Origin: Bacteroidota bacterium
GTDB taxonomy: Bacteria; Bacteroidota; Bacteroidia; JABEUT01
Length of the DNA: 41,589 bases
Direction of reading: 5' to 3'
Assembly: GCA_013289395.1 (NCBI GenBank)
Contig: JABCZY010000008.1
Span: forward strand, 1-41,589
Within the stretch, counting starts at the first letter, position 1. Every line of letters begins with the position of its first letter. Positions 1 through 8,640 of this stretch are shown piece by piece. Under the pieces are notes generated by a model, which saw only the letters and a list, made by a program, of their open reading frames with translations, ran no database searches and was not told where the DNA came from. Position numbers and translations under genes: made by a program.

Positions 1-18
1 AAGCAGCCTTTACCCGGC

Positions 19-2070
19 ATGAAACTTCTTTTAGTCTTCTTACTGCTAGGTATTTCATGTGCTGTTTTTGCTCAGCAAGACACTGCTAAACTCGATTCGA
101 ACGCTATTTATAATATGTCGCTTGAGCAACTGATGAACTTAAAAGAGACGGGTGTTTCAAGCCAGTTAGAAGCTCAAATAAACGCACTGATAGGAGTAGC
201 ATCAAAGAAATCGTTATCGCAACGTAAGTCGCCAAGTGTGGTAACGGTCATTAGCCAGGATGAAATTGAAAGATCTGGGGCACGTGACCTTATAGATGTA
301 CTCAGGCTTGTGCCGGGCATTGATTTTGCAGTTGATGTACAGGGCAACATAAGCATTGGTATGCGAGGCAATTGGGCTGAAGAAGGGAAGGTATTGTTGT
401 TGCTCGATGGTCAGGAGATGAATGAATTGATGTATTCTTCATTGCAGTTTGGTAACCATTTTGATGTAAGCCAGATAAAGCGAATAGAAATAATCCGTGG
501 GCCGGGCTCAGCTATATATGGCGGTTTTGCCGAGTATGGTGTAATTAGTATAATAACCAAGGACGGAGAAGACCTGAAAGGAATTTCTGTTAATGGTAGT
601 TACGGGCAAACAGCACGTGCATTGGGATACAGAGATATAAGTTTATCGGTTGGAGATAAAATAAAAGATTTTACCTATAGTCTTGCAGGGTTTTTAGGGC
701 AGGCCAACAGAAGCGATAATGCCTACACCGATTTTTATGGTACCAGTTATTCAATGATAAACAATTCAAATTTGAATCCAGCTTCACTTGATCTGAAAAT
801 GGCTTACAAAGGATGGAGCTTTAAAGGTATTTATGATGATTTTGACATGAGCACACGCGACAATTATGGTGTGCCGACTTCCAAGGCGTATACCGATGAT
901 TTTCTTTCAGAACTGTTCGAATTAAAATACGATTCTAAGCTTAGTGATAAAATTACGCTGACCCCATTACTAAGTTATAAATTTCAGAAACCCTGGAACT
1001 TCACGGGGAAAGTAGATTCTGCAGATGCTGCATATACTATTTATGATAAAGCTGTGCAACGGATAAAAGGTAATTTGACAATGATATATGATATTACCCA
1101 CCACATAAACCTGGTTGCCGGCGCCGAAGTATATAACGATAATGCGTCCTTAGGTATTGATACTACGTTATTCAGTAATGGTAAAGCGCATGTAAGTTAC
1201 ATGAACACAGCCGCATTTATGCAGGCCTTGTTCCGTTATAAAATAGCTAGTGTTACACTGGGTGCAAGGTATGATAACAATTCAGCATACGGTTCTTCAT
1301 TTGTACCAAGGCTTGGGATACTGAAGAAAGTTGATAAGTGGAACTTCAAATTATTGTACAGTAATTCATTCCGCGCGCCGGGAATAGAAGACATAAATTT
1401 TAGTTTCGATGGACATATAAAACCTGAAGATACCCAGGTAATTGAATTTGAGGTAGGTAGAGAAATAGCAACGGATATGTTCGTTACACTGAACGTATTT
1501 GATATAACTACTAAAAACCCGATAGTATACTACGTTGATAGCGTATTGAATTCGAATGGTACTTATAGCGAAGGATATAAAAACATGCATGAACAAGGTA
1601 CACGCGGTGCAGAATTTGATTATAAGGTTAAAGAAACATGGGGCTACGTTGATTTGAATTACGCATACTATACAGCGGCCGGTAAAACGGTAGTGTCTAC
1701 CTACCAGGTGCCGGGAGATAATTCAGCCACACTGGGTTTTGCATCTAATAAAGTGAATTTCTCGTTCAGCTATAATATTACACCGGGGCTAAGCATTACA
1801 CCTACTGTTTCGTGGATAGGCCAGCGTTACGGGTATGTGGATAGTAACAGTAGTGGTGTACCCGCCTTAAAGAAATTTTCGCCAACCACGCTGGCAAATA
1901 TTTATTTGATGTATAAGGTGAATAAATTGAAAATAGGTGTGGGCTGTTACAATATTCTGAATGCTGATTATGAATTCATCCAGCCATATAATGGTGGGCA
2001 TGCTCCACTGCCATCTATGTCAAGGGAATATGAAGTACGGGTATCATATGATCTAAATTTCAAGAAATGA
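19..2070 (+). CDS. TonB-dependent outer-membrane receptor
   Basis: A 683-aa outer-membrane receptor with a signal peptide ending near FAQ (residues 1-19). A lead-in segment with the VASKK...SPSVVTVIS pattern (about 60-78) opens the plug domain, which includes the LLLDGQEM and IEIIRGPGSAIYGG motifs (about 125-170). The rest is rich in alternating aromatic/polar strands typical of the 22-strand barrel. It lacks the carboxypeptidase-like N-terminal domain of SusC proteins, so it is a short TBDT of the siderophore/vitamin type or a signalling variant; the substrate cannot be read. The last residues are NFKK rather than a terminal aromatic. Its stop overlaps the ATG of the YfiR-like gene by 4 nt (ATGA), so the two are translationally coupled. 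Only 18 nt precede the start in this window, so the promoter and any upstream partner lie outside it. Confidence 0.93.
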   Translation: MKLLLVFLLLGISCAVFAQQDTAKLDSNAIYNMSLEQLMNLKETGVSSQLEAQINALIGVASKKSLSQRKSPSVVTVISQDEIERSGARDLIDVLRLVPGIDFAVDVQGNISIGMRGNWAEEGKVLLLLDGQEMNELMYSSLQFGNHFDVSQIKRIEIIRGPGSAIYGGFAEYGVISIITKDGEDLKGISVNGSYGQTARALGYRDISLSVGDKIKDFTYSLAGFLGQANRSDNAYTDFYGTSYSMINNSNLNPASLDLKMAYKGWSFKGIYDDFDMSTRDNYGVPTSKAYTDDFLSELFELKYDSKLSDKITLTPLLSYKFQKPWNFTGKVDSADAAYTIYDKAVQRIKGNLTMIYDITHHINLVAGAEVYNDNASLGIDTTLFSNGKAHVSYMNTAAFMQALFRYKIASVTLGARYDNNSAYGSSFVPRLGILKKVDKWNFKLLYSNSFRAPGIEDINFSFDGHIKPEDTQVIEFEVGREIATDMFVTLNVFDITTKNPIVYYVDSVLNSNGTYSEGYKNMHEQGTRGAEFDYKVKETWGYVDLNYAYYTAAGKTVVSTYQVPGDNSATLGFASNKVNFSFSYNITPGLSITPTVSWIGQRYGYVDSNSSGVPALKKFSPTTLANIYLMYKVNKLKIGVGCYNILNADYEFIQPYNGGHAPLPSMSREYEVRVSYDLNFKK

Positions 2071-2594
2071 AGATAGGCAGATCAATACTTATTTTTCTTG
2101 GAATCATATCCTGTTCAGCAGCGGTATTTGGGCAAACGCTTAATTATAAAATAGCGTCGGTGTATGTATATAATTTTACAAAATATATATCGTGGCCTAC
2201 TAATACTAAGTCAAGCGATTTTGTAATAGGCGTTTATGGAACTTCACCTATAACAGATGAGTTGAGAAAATTTTTAACGGGTAAGCACGTTGGAGAAAAA
2301 TCAATTACTGTAGAAAAGGTACTTACGGTTGATGAAGCTGCCGGATGTCAGATAGTGTTTGTTCCGCTTTCAGAAAGTGGAAACCTTAAAAAAATAAGTG
2401 ATCAACTTAAAGGCAAACCAGTATTGATAGTTTGTGAAAAAGAAGGCTTGAATAAAAAAGGTGCTTCAATAAGCATATACCTTGATGAAGATGATGACAA
2501 TAAGACCAAATTTGAAGTAAATCAAGGGTATATTAAGTATAACGGACTTTTTATATCTCAAAGTCTTATTACCCTGTCATCGGGCAATAATTAA
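2067..2594 (+). CDS. YfiR/HmsC-like periplasmic protein (DUF4154)
   Basis: A 175-aa exported protein with a signal peptide (cleavage near VFGQ, residue 23). The N-terminal YKIASVYVYNFTKYISWP stretch is the hallmark of the YfiR_HmsC/DUF4154 family, and the later segments CQIVFVP, PVLIVCE and the FEVN...GLFISQSLITL end also match. In Pseudomonas, YfiR is a periplasmic repressor of the diguanylate cyclase YfiN; in Bacteroidota, homologues are commonly found with TonB receptors and sensor kinases. No cyclase or kinase follows here, because the next gene is sodA with its own promoter. The role as periplasmic signalling partner of the overlapping receptor is inferred from translational coupling. 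Confidence 0.88.
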   Translation: MKIGRSILIFLGIISCSAAVFGQTLNYKIASVYVYNFTKYISWPTNTKSSDFVIGVYGTSPITDELRKFLTGKHVGEKSITVEKVLTVDEAAGCQIVFVPLSESGNLKKISDQLKGKPVLIVCEKEGLNKKGASISIYLDEDDDNKTKFEVNQGYIKYNGLFISQSLITLSSGNN

Positions 2595-2639
2595 CACGAT
2601 TTTTTTCAACATCTATTTGAACATTTATATCGAAAGTGC

Positions 2640-2671
2640 TTTACATTCGTATCAAAAAGTATATACCTTTG
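2640..2671 (+). promoter_or_regulatory. Predicted Bacteroidota-type promoter of sodA
   Basis: TTTA at 2640-2643, a 20-bp spacer and TACCTTTG at 2664-2671 fit the Bacteroidota -33/-7 consensus (TTTG, TAnnTTTG). The predicted transcript starts near 2678, giving a leader of about 40 nt that is A-rich before the ATG. The 122-bp gap between the YfiR-like gene and sodA holds no gene. Confidence 0.6.
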
Positions 2672-2716
2672 AATACTGAATTTATTAATTAAAACAAACA
2701 ATTAAACCCTATTAAT

Positions 2717-3322
2717 ATGGCTTTCACACTTCCTAAATTAGCTTACGATTACAAGGCACTTGAGCCTTACATTGATGCACAAACAATGGAAATTCACTAT
2801 AGCAAGCATCATCAGGCCTATGTTACAAACGTAAATAACGCAATAGCAGGCAAGCCTGAAGACAGTATGAGTCTTGAGGATATTCTGAAAAATATATCAA
2901 AACAACCACCGGTGGTGAGGAACAATGCAGGTGGAGTATTTAACCACAACCTGTTCTGGACAGTGATGAAACCGAACGGCGGCGGTGAGCCTTCAGGTGC
3001 TTTAGCTGATGCTATTAAGTCAACTTTCGGTTCTGTTGCCGATTTTAAAACCAAATTTGCTGAAGCAGGTGCAACACGTTTTGGATCGGGTTGGGCATGG
3101 TTATGTGTTACAGGTGGCAAACTGGCCATTTGTTCTACAGCAAATCAGGATAACCCGTTAATGGATATATCAGAATGCAAGGGTACACCAATATTGGGGC
3201 TTGATGTTTGGGAACATGCATACTACCTGAAGTATCAGAATCGTCGCCCTGAATACATTACCAATTTCTGGAACGTAATTAACTGGGACGAAGTTGCTAA
3301 GCGCTTAGACAACGCAAAATAA
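2717..3322 (+). CDS. sodA: Superoxide dismutase, Fe/Mn family
   Basis: A 201-aa cytoplasmic enzyme that dismutates superoxide to peroxide and oxygen. The four metal ligands are visible: H27 (MEIHYSKHH), H77 (GVFNHNLFW), D163 and H167 (DVWEHAYY). G73 together with Q144 (ANQDNP) follows the Mn-type arrangement, in which the outer-sphere glutamine comes from the C-terminal domain; Fe-types carry it near residue 69. Mn or cambialistic use is therefore more likely than strict Fe, but activity cannot be read from sequence. The length is normal for the family and there is no signal peptide. The TM2 gene begins 3 nt after the stop and is probably co-transcribed. Confidence 0.96.
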   Translation: MAFTLPKLAYDYKALEPYIDAQTMEIHYSKHHQAYVTNVNNAIAGKPEDSMSLEDILKNISKQPPVVRNNAGGVFNHNLFWTVMKPNGGGEPSGALADAIKSTFGSVADFKTKFAEAGATRFGSGWAWLCVTGGKLAICSTANQDNPLMDISECKGTPILGLDVWEHAYYLKYQNRRPEYITNFWNVINWDEVAKRLDNAK

Positions 3323-3325
3323 AGT

Positions 3326-3721
3326 ATGGGAAGGCTTTGCCTGGTTGCAATACTCTTTTTTATGGCATGTTTAAATGTGCAGGCGCATAAAGCAGAGCAC
3401 GAGTTATCGGGCAAAGTTTTTTTTCTTAAAGACACATTAAAAAATATTCAACCTGTTGCTGATAGTAGCACAACACATACTCGTAAGCACAGACTGGTAG
3501 CTGCACTTCTTGCATTTCCATTAGGTGTTTTTGGATTACACAGAATGTACCTTGGCAGTTCTGCCGGAATACCAATAGCTTACATTGCAACTTTTGGAGG
3601 CGGTTTTGGTGTTTTACCATTTATTGATTTTGTGCTGATACTTATCAATAAAGATGTAAATAACTACGCGCACAACCCACATATATTTATGTGGTCGAAG
3701 CCGAAAAGAAAAAAGAAATAA
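3326..3721 (+). CDS. TM2-domain membrane protein
   Basis: A 131-aa protein with an N-terminal signal sequence or membrane anchor (residues 1-20), a short polar stretch, then a TM2 domain: helix at about 56-71 (LVAALLAFPLGVFGLH), the linker RMYLG, and a second hydrophobic stretch at about 81-106 with the FIDF motif. The C-terminus is basic (KPKRKKK). TM2 domains are two-helix hairpins of unknown biochemical function, common in Bacteroidota. It starts 3 nt after sodA, so it shares that transcript, and it ends convergently 2 nt from the end of glmS. No terminator hairpin fits between them. Confidence 0.85.
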   Translation: MGRLCLVAILFFMACLNVQAHKAEHELSGKVFFLKDTLKNIQPVADSSTTHTRKHRLVAALLAFPLGVFGLHRMYLGSSAGIPIAYIATFGGGFGVLPFIDFVLILINKDVNNYAHNPHIFMWSKPKRKKK

Positions 3722-3723
3722 AT

Positions 3724-5562
3724 TTATTCTACCGTTACTGATTTAGCCAGGTTCCTTGGCTGGTCAACATTACATCCTCTCATAACAGCTATATGATACG
3801 AGAGCAGCTGTAAAGGAATAACGGTTAAAAGCGGGGCGAGGTGTTCATCGATCGGCGGTACCTCAATTACATAATCAGCCAATGATTTAACATGGGTATC
3901 ACCTTCCGTTACCACGGCTATAATTTTACCCTTACGCGCCTTCACTTCCTGTATATTACTTACAACTTTTTCATATGAAGTGCCTTGTGTAGCAATAACA
4001 AACACAGGCATATTTTCATCGATAAGCGCAATTGGCCCGTGCTTCATTTCTGCAGCCGGATATCCTTCAGCATGTATGTACGATATTTCTTTCAGTTTAA
4101 GTGCGCCCTCTAGTGCAACCGGGAACGTATATCCTCGGCCAAGATAAAGCGCATTGGGCGCATCTTTATAGATTTTCGCAATAGCCTCGATCTCTTTATT
4201 ACGCTCTAACACTGCCTGTACTTTATCCGGTATAGTATTTAATTCACTTATCAGCTCATGAAATTTGCCGCGCGGTAAGGTTCCTTTTTCCTGGGCAATT
4301 TGAAGCGCCATCAGGGTAAGTATGGTAATTTGAGCAGTAAAAGCCTTTGTAGAAGCCACGCCAATTTCCGGTCCGGCATGTGTGTATGAACCTGCATGAG
4401 TGGCACGTGGTATAGAAGAACCAACCACATTGCAAATACCTATAATGGTAGCTCCTTTACTTTTTGCCAACTCGATGGCTGCTAAGGTATCGGCTGTTTC
4501 GCCCGATTGAGAAATAGCTATTACAATATCATCTTCGCGAATTACCGGGTTACGGTAACGAAACTCCGATGCATATTCTACCTCAACAGGTATACGGGCA
4601 AGATCTTCAAAAAGGTATTCGCCAACAAGGCCTGCGTGCCATGATGTTCCGCAACCTATTATAATAATACGGCTGGCTTTTATTAAAGCATGTTCATAAT
4701 CGGCTATGCCGCCAAGTTTAACAATGCCTTTATTTACATTTAAACGGCCACGTAAACTATCGCGGATCGAACGAGGTTGCTCATATATTTCCTTTAACAT
4801 AAAATGCGGAAAGCCACCTTTTTCAAGTGTTTCCAGCTGCATTTCCAATTCTTCTATATAAGGTGTTTTAACCTTATTCTTAATGGTCTTTATTTTTATC
4901 TCCCCGTTTCTGTGAAGCACCGCTATCTCCTCATCTCCCAGGTATATTACATTTTTGGTGTACTCAACAATAGGTGTAGCATCTGAGCCAACAAAAAATT
5001 CTTTTTCTCCAACTCCTATTACAAGCGGGCTTCCCTTCTTTGCAGCTATCAGCTCATCGGGATTATCCTTAGCCATAACAACTATAGCGTACGCACCAAC
5101 CACCTGGTTTAATGCTATGCGAACAGCTTCTGCCAGTGAAACGCCTTCGTTATCCTTAATGTTTTCTATAAGCTGAACCAATACTTCTGTATCGGTTTCG
5201 CTGCGGAATTTATAACTACGTTTTTTAAGCTCTTCCTTAATAGGGCCGTAGTTTTCAATAATGCCATTATGTATAAGCACTATATTGCCCGATTGTGAAT
5301 AGTGTGGGTGTGCATTAACATCATTAGGCTCTCCATGTGTTGCCCAACGTGTGTGAGCTATACCAATATTGCCATGCTTGTCTTTATCCTTTGCAAATGC
5401 TTCCAGGTCGGCAACTTTGCCCTTGCACTTGTAAACATTTAAATCGCCATTTAATAATGCAACTCCTGCACTGTCGTATCCTCTGTATTCAAGTCGGTGA
5501 AGCCCCTTAATAAGAATAGGATACGCTTCTTTATTTCCAATATAACCTACTATACCACACAT
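3724..5562 (-). CDS. glmS: Glucosamine-6-phosphate synthase (isomerising)
   Basis: A 612-aa enzyme that makes glucosamine-6-phosphate from fructose-6-phosphate and glutamine, the first step to UDP-GlcNAc for peptidoglycan and lipid A. Cys2 directly after the start Met is the class-II amidotransferase nucleophile (MCGIVGYIG). RGYDSAG, the HTRWATHG loop and HNGIIEN mark the glutaminase domain (about 1-215). Two SIS sugar-isomerase domains follow (about 290-420 with SQSGETADT, and 460-600), and the tail ends KSVTVE. Length and motifs are complete. It lies 35 bp downstream of the DUF4270 gene, so it is probably the last gene of the GT5-DUF4270-glmS operon. An internal promoter is possible, since TAAATTTA-like DNA lies just before the ATG, but this is weak. 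Confidence 0.98.
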   Translation of the reverse strand: MCGIVGYIGNKEAYPILIKGLHRLEYRGYDSAGVALLNGDLNVYKCKGKVADLEAFAKDKDKHGNIGIAHTRWATHGEPNDVNAHPHYSQSGNIVLIHNGIIENYGPIKEELKKRSYKFRSETDTEVLVQLIENIKDNEGVSLAEAVRIALNQVVGAYAIVVMAKDNPDELIAAKKGSPLVIGVGEKEFFVGSDATPIVEYTKNVIYLGDEEIAVLHRNGEIKIKTIKNKVKTPYIEELEMQLETLEKGGFPHFMLKEIYEQPRSIRDSLRGRLNVNKGIVKLGGIADYEHALIKASRIIIIGCGTSWHAGLVGEYLFEDLARIPVEVEYASEFRYRNPVIREDDIVIAISQSGETADTLAAIELAKSKGATIIGICNVVGSSIPRATHAGSYTHAGPEIGVASTKAFTAQITILTLMALQIAQEKGTLPRGKFHELISELNTIPDKVQAVLERNKEIEAIAKIYKDAPNALYLGRGYTFPVALEGALKLKEISYIHAEGYPAAEMKHGPIALIDENMPVFVIATQGTSYEKVVSNIQEVKARKGKIIAVVTEGDTHVKSLADYVIEVPPIDEHLAPLLTVIPLQLLSYHIAVMRGCNVDQPRNLAKSVTVE

Positions 5563-5597
5563 ATGTATAAATTTAGTACAATTTAGGTAATCTTAAA

Positions 5598-7067
5598 TCA
5601 AGGTTTAAGGGGGGTGTAATAAAGTTTTAAACGCAAACGCTTGGTAGAAGGTCCGTTTCCTTTCCCTCCGTACCCTACAAACCTGTTAGCTGTTGCAACA
5701 GAATTGCCCGCTACAAGGTATAAGCCATGTGGAATGGTTTTGTGATTGAACACTTCCTGTATATACAATGGTATATCAAAAACATATTGTTGATTAAATG
5801 CGTCGTACGTACCACCATAGTAAACAGATCCCTGATCAGGTAATGTGAAGGTGGAAGTAGAAGCAACAGTAGAAGTATCGTTTATGCCAATGAGATAAAG
5901 CTGCGTTGGTACCGGAAAATTACCAATATCAGCTCCATCCACAGGAATCTCAACTTCGGCACGGTTAACAATTACTTTATTATTCTTCACCCAGTTCATA
6001 ATGTACGGGAAATCTATTTTGGTCATTACACCACCCATAGCCTGCACATAAATAAAGTTTGGTGAATAAACAGAGTCTTTTTTATTCTTAGGGCCATTAA
6101 ATACAGTTTTGGAATAATCGTGATCAAAATGGCTTACTGTAACGCAACTGGTATTTAAGCCAAAGTTTGTACTTACATACGATGTGTCGAAAGTTGAACC
6201 GCTTGGATTAATAATCCGGAAGTAGAAAATTATTCCCGAAACGGAGGTGTACGGGTCCATGTACCATAAGCCACCCTGCCCCGGAAATTGCATAGGGCTT
6301 GATGCTGTTATATATACACCCGGAAAATTACGTTGAAACGCGGCATTTGATAATACCATGGTATCATTTTGCGATACACTCATAAGGTTGGAGAATGTAC
6401 TTAGTCCTGCATCAAGCCATTGCTGACCCCAAGCTTTATTTAATGGTATCGTTAACCGAGGGTTTGAAACATAAGCAACAGTATTTGAAGGATATCTTAC
6501 AGAATCATTGGTAAGCATTTGCGGAAATACATTGCGTTCTCCAAGTAAGGTTTTGTGGGGTAATACTGCACTTGAATAGTATGCACTATCAGCCGTAAAA
6601 TGTGTTTTCGGGTCAAGTGCATATACTTGTATGGTTTGAGGCCCCAATTCACCATAATAGTTGTAGCCATTATAGCTTCCAAAAGGCAGCGCCATTACAA
6701 CAGAATCTAATATTACCTGTTTTGTATTTGTAGTTATAAGCCCACTTGCAACGAAAGGATTTGCCCCATCTCCGCCAGGCAAAATAAACTGAGTGTATAT
6801 AGAAGCCTTAGTTGGGCCAAAAACAGGATCGGTATAGCTACCCAACAAGTATTGTGAAGCATCATTTGCAATAACGGTGTCTTCTAAAACCAGTGAAGTA
6901 ACTACGGTAGAAGTATCTACAAAGTTGGCGCTGATCGAATTGGCCGGCAACACGTTTCTGCCAAGGCCACTATCCTGTGAGCAAGAGGTATAAAAGGCAA
7001 AGCCTGCTATTATGCAGGCTGTTGCCAAATAACCAGATCTGAAAGACCCTGAGAACAATTTATTCAT
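5598..7067 (-). CDS. DUF4270 family lipoprotein
   Basis: A 489-aa lipoprotein. The frame stays open further upstream (to 7193), but the ATG at 7067 is chosen because it gives MNKLF, a hydrophobic segment and a lipobox-like FYTSC; any longer form would put charged residues before the signal and overlap the upstream gene by more than 130 nt. The region after the Cys (GLGRNVLPAN, a DT..TSLVLEDT strand, then LLGSYTDPVFGPTKASIYTQF in two parts) matches the DUF4270 start. The function is unknown; the family is restricted to Bacteroidota and probably sits on a membrane surface. The start overlaps the upstream GT5-like stop by 8 nt, indicating translational coupling. glmS follows after 35 bp. Confidence 0.87.
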   Translation of the reverse strand: MNKLFSGSFRSGYLATACIIAGFAFYTSCSQDSGLGRNVLPANSISANFVDTSTVVTSLVLEDTVIANDASQYLLGSYTDPVFGPTKASIYTQFILPGGDGANPFVASGLITTNTKQVILDSVVMALPFGSYNGYNYYGELGPQTIQVYALDPKTHFTADSAYYSSAVLPHKTLLGERNVFPQMLTNDSVRYPSNTVAYVSNPRLTIPLNKAWGQQWLDAGLSTFSNLMSVSQNDTMVLSNAAFQRNFPGVYITASSPMQFPGQGGLWYMDPYTSVSGIIFYFRIINPSGSTFDTSYVSTNFGLNTSCVTVSHFDHDYSKTVFNGPKNKKDSVYSPNFIYVQAMGGVMTKIDFPYIMNWVKNNKVIVNRAEVEIPVDGADIGNFPVPTQLYLIGINDTSTVASTSTFTLPDQGSVYYGGTYDAFNQQYVFDIPLYIQEVFNHKTIPHGLYLVAGNSVATANRFVGYGGKGNGPSTKRLRLKLYYTPLKP

Positions 7068-7887
7068 CAACCAGAGCTTCTTCCATTTCAAGAACTTCGT
7101 CATAAAAGTTTGAGTAGGCATCCATATAATTCTCTTCAGTATGCTCGAGCACTGGTTTGCCCGACTTTTTAATATGCTTAAGTACGTCTGCATCTACATT
7201 AGGATCAACTTTTACTACTGCGTCCGACCAGTTAACGGCCAGCTTGGTTAAATTATTGTGGGTAGGCGATTTAATAACGGCAAGGTCATCAGCATCAATT
7301 CCATCCCAAACGGCTTTATCAGCAAGGCGTTTGTTCAATGCGCCTTCAAATTTGTCACCACATAAAGAATAAATAACCTTTGCATTTTCAAACAAAGGAT
7401 CTTCTTTACAAGCTTGTTTAATATATAATGGGAATAAACTGGTCATCCAGCCATGGCAATGAATAATGTCAGGGCTCCAGCTCAGTTTGCGCACAGTTTC
7501 AATAACTCCACGGCAAAAGAACACTGCTCTTTCGTCATTATCTTCAAAAAGCCTTCCCTGTTCGTCGGTAAAAGTAGCCTTGCGTTGAAAGTAATCTTCA
7601 TTATCAATGAAGTAAACCTGCATACGTGCACGTTGAATAGAAGCTACCTTAATAATAAGTGGATGATCGTCGTTATCTATAATAAGATTAATACCTGAAA
7701 GGCGAATTACCTCGTGCAGGCCATGGCGGATCTCATTGATGCAACCATAGCGTGGCATAAAGGTGCGTATTTCCTTACCCCTTTCCTGAATGCCTTGTGG
7801 CAGAAAGCGAGCAACATTTGACATTGTATTCTCTCCCATGTATGGAAATATTTCCTGGGAAACATAAAGCACCCTTGCTTTTTTCAT
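7060..7887 (-). CDS. GT5-type 'glycogen/starch synthase' N-terminal-domain protein
   Basis: A 275-aa protein that aligns with only the N-terminal Rossmann half (GT5 catalytic domain) of glycogen synthase: KKARVLYVSQEIFPY at the start, FMPRYGCIN, FIDNEDYF, and PDIIHCHGWMTSLFPLYIK around residues 140-158. A full GlgA is about 480 aa with a second GT1 domain, which is missing. The usual KxGGLxD loop is replaced by YMGENTMSNV (16-25), and HxHDW reads HCHGW. Similar short forms are conserved in Bacteroidota, so this is not a local truncation. Catalysis as an ADP-glucose transferase is doubtful. It is the first gene of the operon with DUF4270 (8-nt overlap) and glmS. The last 50 residues are acidic (EALVDE). 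Confidence 0.82.
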   Translation of the reverse strand: MKKARVLYVSQEIFPYMGENTMSNVARFLPQGIQERGKEIRTFMPRYGCINEIRHGLHEVIRLSGINLIIDNDDHPLIIKVASIQRARMQVYFIDNEDYFQRKATFTDEQGRLFEDNDERAVFFCRGVIETVRKLSWSPDIIHCHGWMTSLFPLYIKQACKEDPLFENAKVIYSLCGDKFEGALNKRLADKAVWDGIDADDLAVIKSPTHNNLTKLAVNWSDAVVKVDPNVDADVLKHIKKSGKPVLEHTEENYMDAYSNFYDEVLEMEEALVDE

Positions 7888-8002
7888 AGTATGAAAAATT
7901 TAGTTGGAAAATTACTGTGAGAATTGACTATCGGACGAAAAAATACCATTCTGTTCTTTAGCTTAGCAATAGGACCTTTTTCTTGTAACCTGAAATCATT
8001 TG

Positions 8003-8037
8003 CAAAGATAGTAAAAAAAAGCAAGATAGAAAACAAG
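8003..8037 (-). promoter_or_regulatory. Predicted promoter of the GT5-DUF4270-glmS operon
   Basis: Read on the minus strand, TATCTTTG (8010-8003) is a strong -7 element. The -33 element is less clear (GAAA/CAAG around 8029-8037 on the plus strand). The predicted leader to the ATG at 7887 is about 110 nt. The 276-bp divergent region 7888-8163 holds this promoter and the OsmC promoter and no gene. Confidence 0.5.
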
Positions 8038-8089
8038 TATTTGCCAATTTATCTTACAAAATAGCCTATTTTCAAGTTTAATATAAATT

Positions 8090-8123
8090 GTTGTGCGATA
8101 GGGTATTACTATGTGTAATTTTG
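8090..8123 (+). promoter_or_regulatory. Predicted promoter of the OsmC gene
   Basis: GTTG at 8090-8093, a 22-bp spacer and TAATTTTG at 8116-8123 resemble the Bacteroidota consensus. The leader to the ATG at 8164 would be about 35 nt. Confidence 0.5.
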
Positions 8124-8163
8124 CCTGTAAGCATAGGTTCAATAAAAACATATACTGCTGATA

Positions 8164-8634
8164 ATGAGCAACAAACATATTTTTAACACTTCTCTTGCCT
8201 GGACCGGTGCAAATGGAGTGGGAACAACTGATTACAGGGCATATAGCCGTAACCATATTATTTCGGGCAAGGGTAAGCCAGAGATCTCGGGTTCATCTGA
8301 CCCTGTTTTCAGGGGCGATGCCAGCCGGTATAACCCTGAGGAGTTGCTTATTGCGTCTCTTTCTTCATGCCATATGTTGTGGTACCTGCACCTGTGTGCC
8401 GATGCCGGGGTGGTTGTAACGGCCTATGAAGACCATGCCAGTGGCACCATGGATATAGATAAGGATGGAGGAGGAAGATTTTCTGAGGTAATTTTAAACC
8501 CCATAGTTACTGTAAAGGATAGTTCAATGGTAAAGGCCGCCATAGAATTGCACCATAATGCCCATAAAAAGTGCTTTATTGCCAATTCAGTTAATTTTCC
8601 GGTAAAGCATAACCCTACTATACGAATAGGGTAA
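8164..8634 (+). CDS. OsmC/Ohr family peroxidase-like protein
   Basis: A 156-aa cytoplasmic protein of the OsmC/Ohr superfamily, thiol-dependent reductases of organic hydroperoxides. The redox Cys pair is visible: C69 in ASLSSCHMLW and C137 in HKKCFIANS; E59/E60 in NPEELL and R25 are likely active-site helpers. The length is within the family range. The motif around C69 (SSCHMLWYLHLC) fits the broader OsmC group (YhfA/OsmC-like) more than strict Ohr. It stands alone, divergent from the GT5 operon and convergent with the DUF4184 gene, whose end lies 6 nt away. Reducing partner and substrate are not readable. Confidence 0.92.
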   Translation: MSNKHIFNTSLAWTGANGVGTTDYRAYSRNHIISGKGKPEISGSSDPVFRGDASRYNPEELLIASLSSCHMLWYLHLCADAGVVVTAYEDHASGTMDIDKDGGGRFSEVILNPIVTVKDSSMVKAAIELHHNAHKKCFIANSVNFPVKHNPTIRIG

Positions 8635-8640
8635 AGGAGT

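Noticed and set aside
7068-7193. N-terminal extension of the DUF4270 protein
   Set aside because: It would place 42 basic residues before a clear lipoprotein signal and overlap the GT5-like gene extensively.
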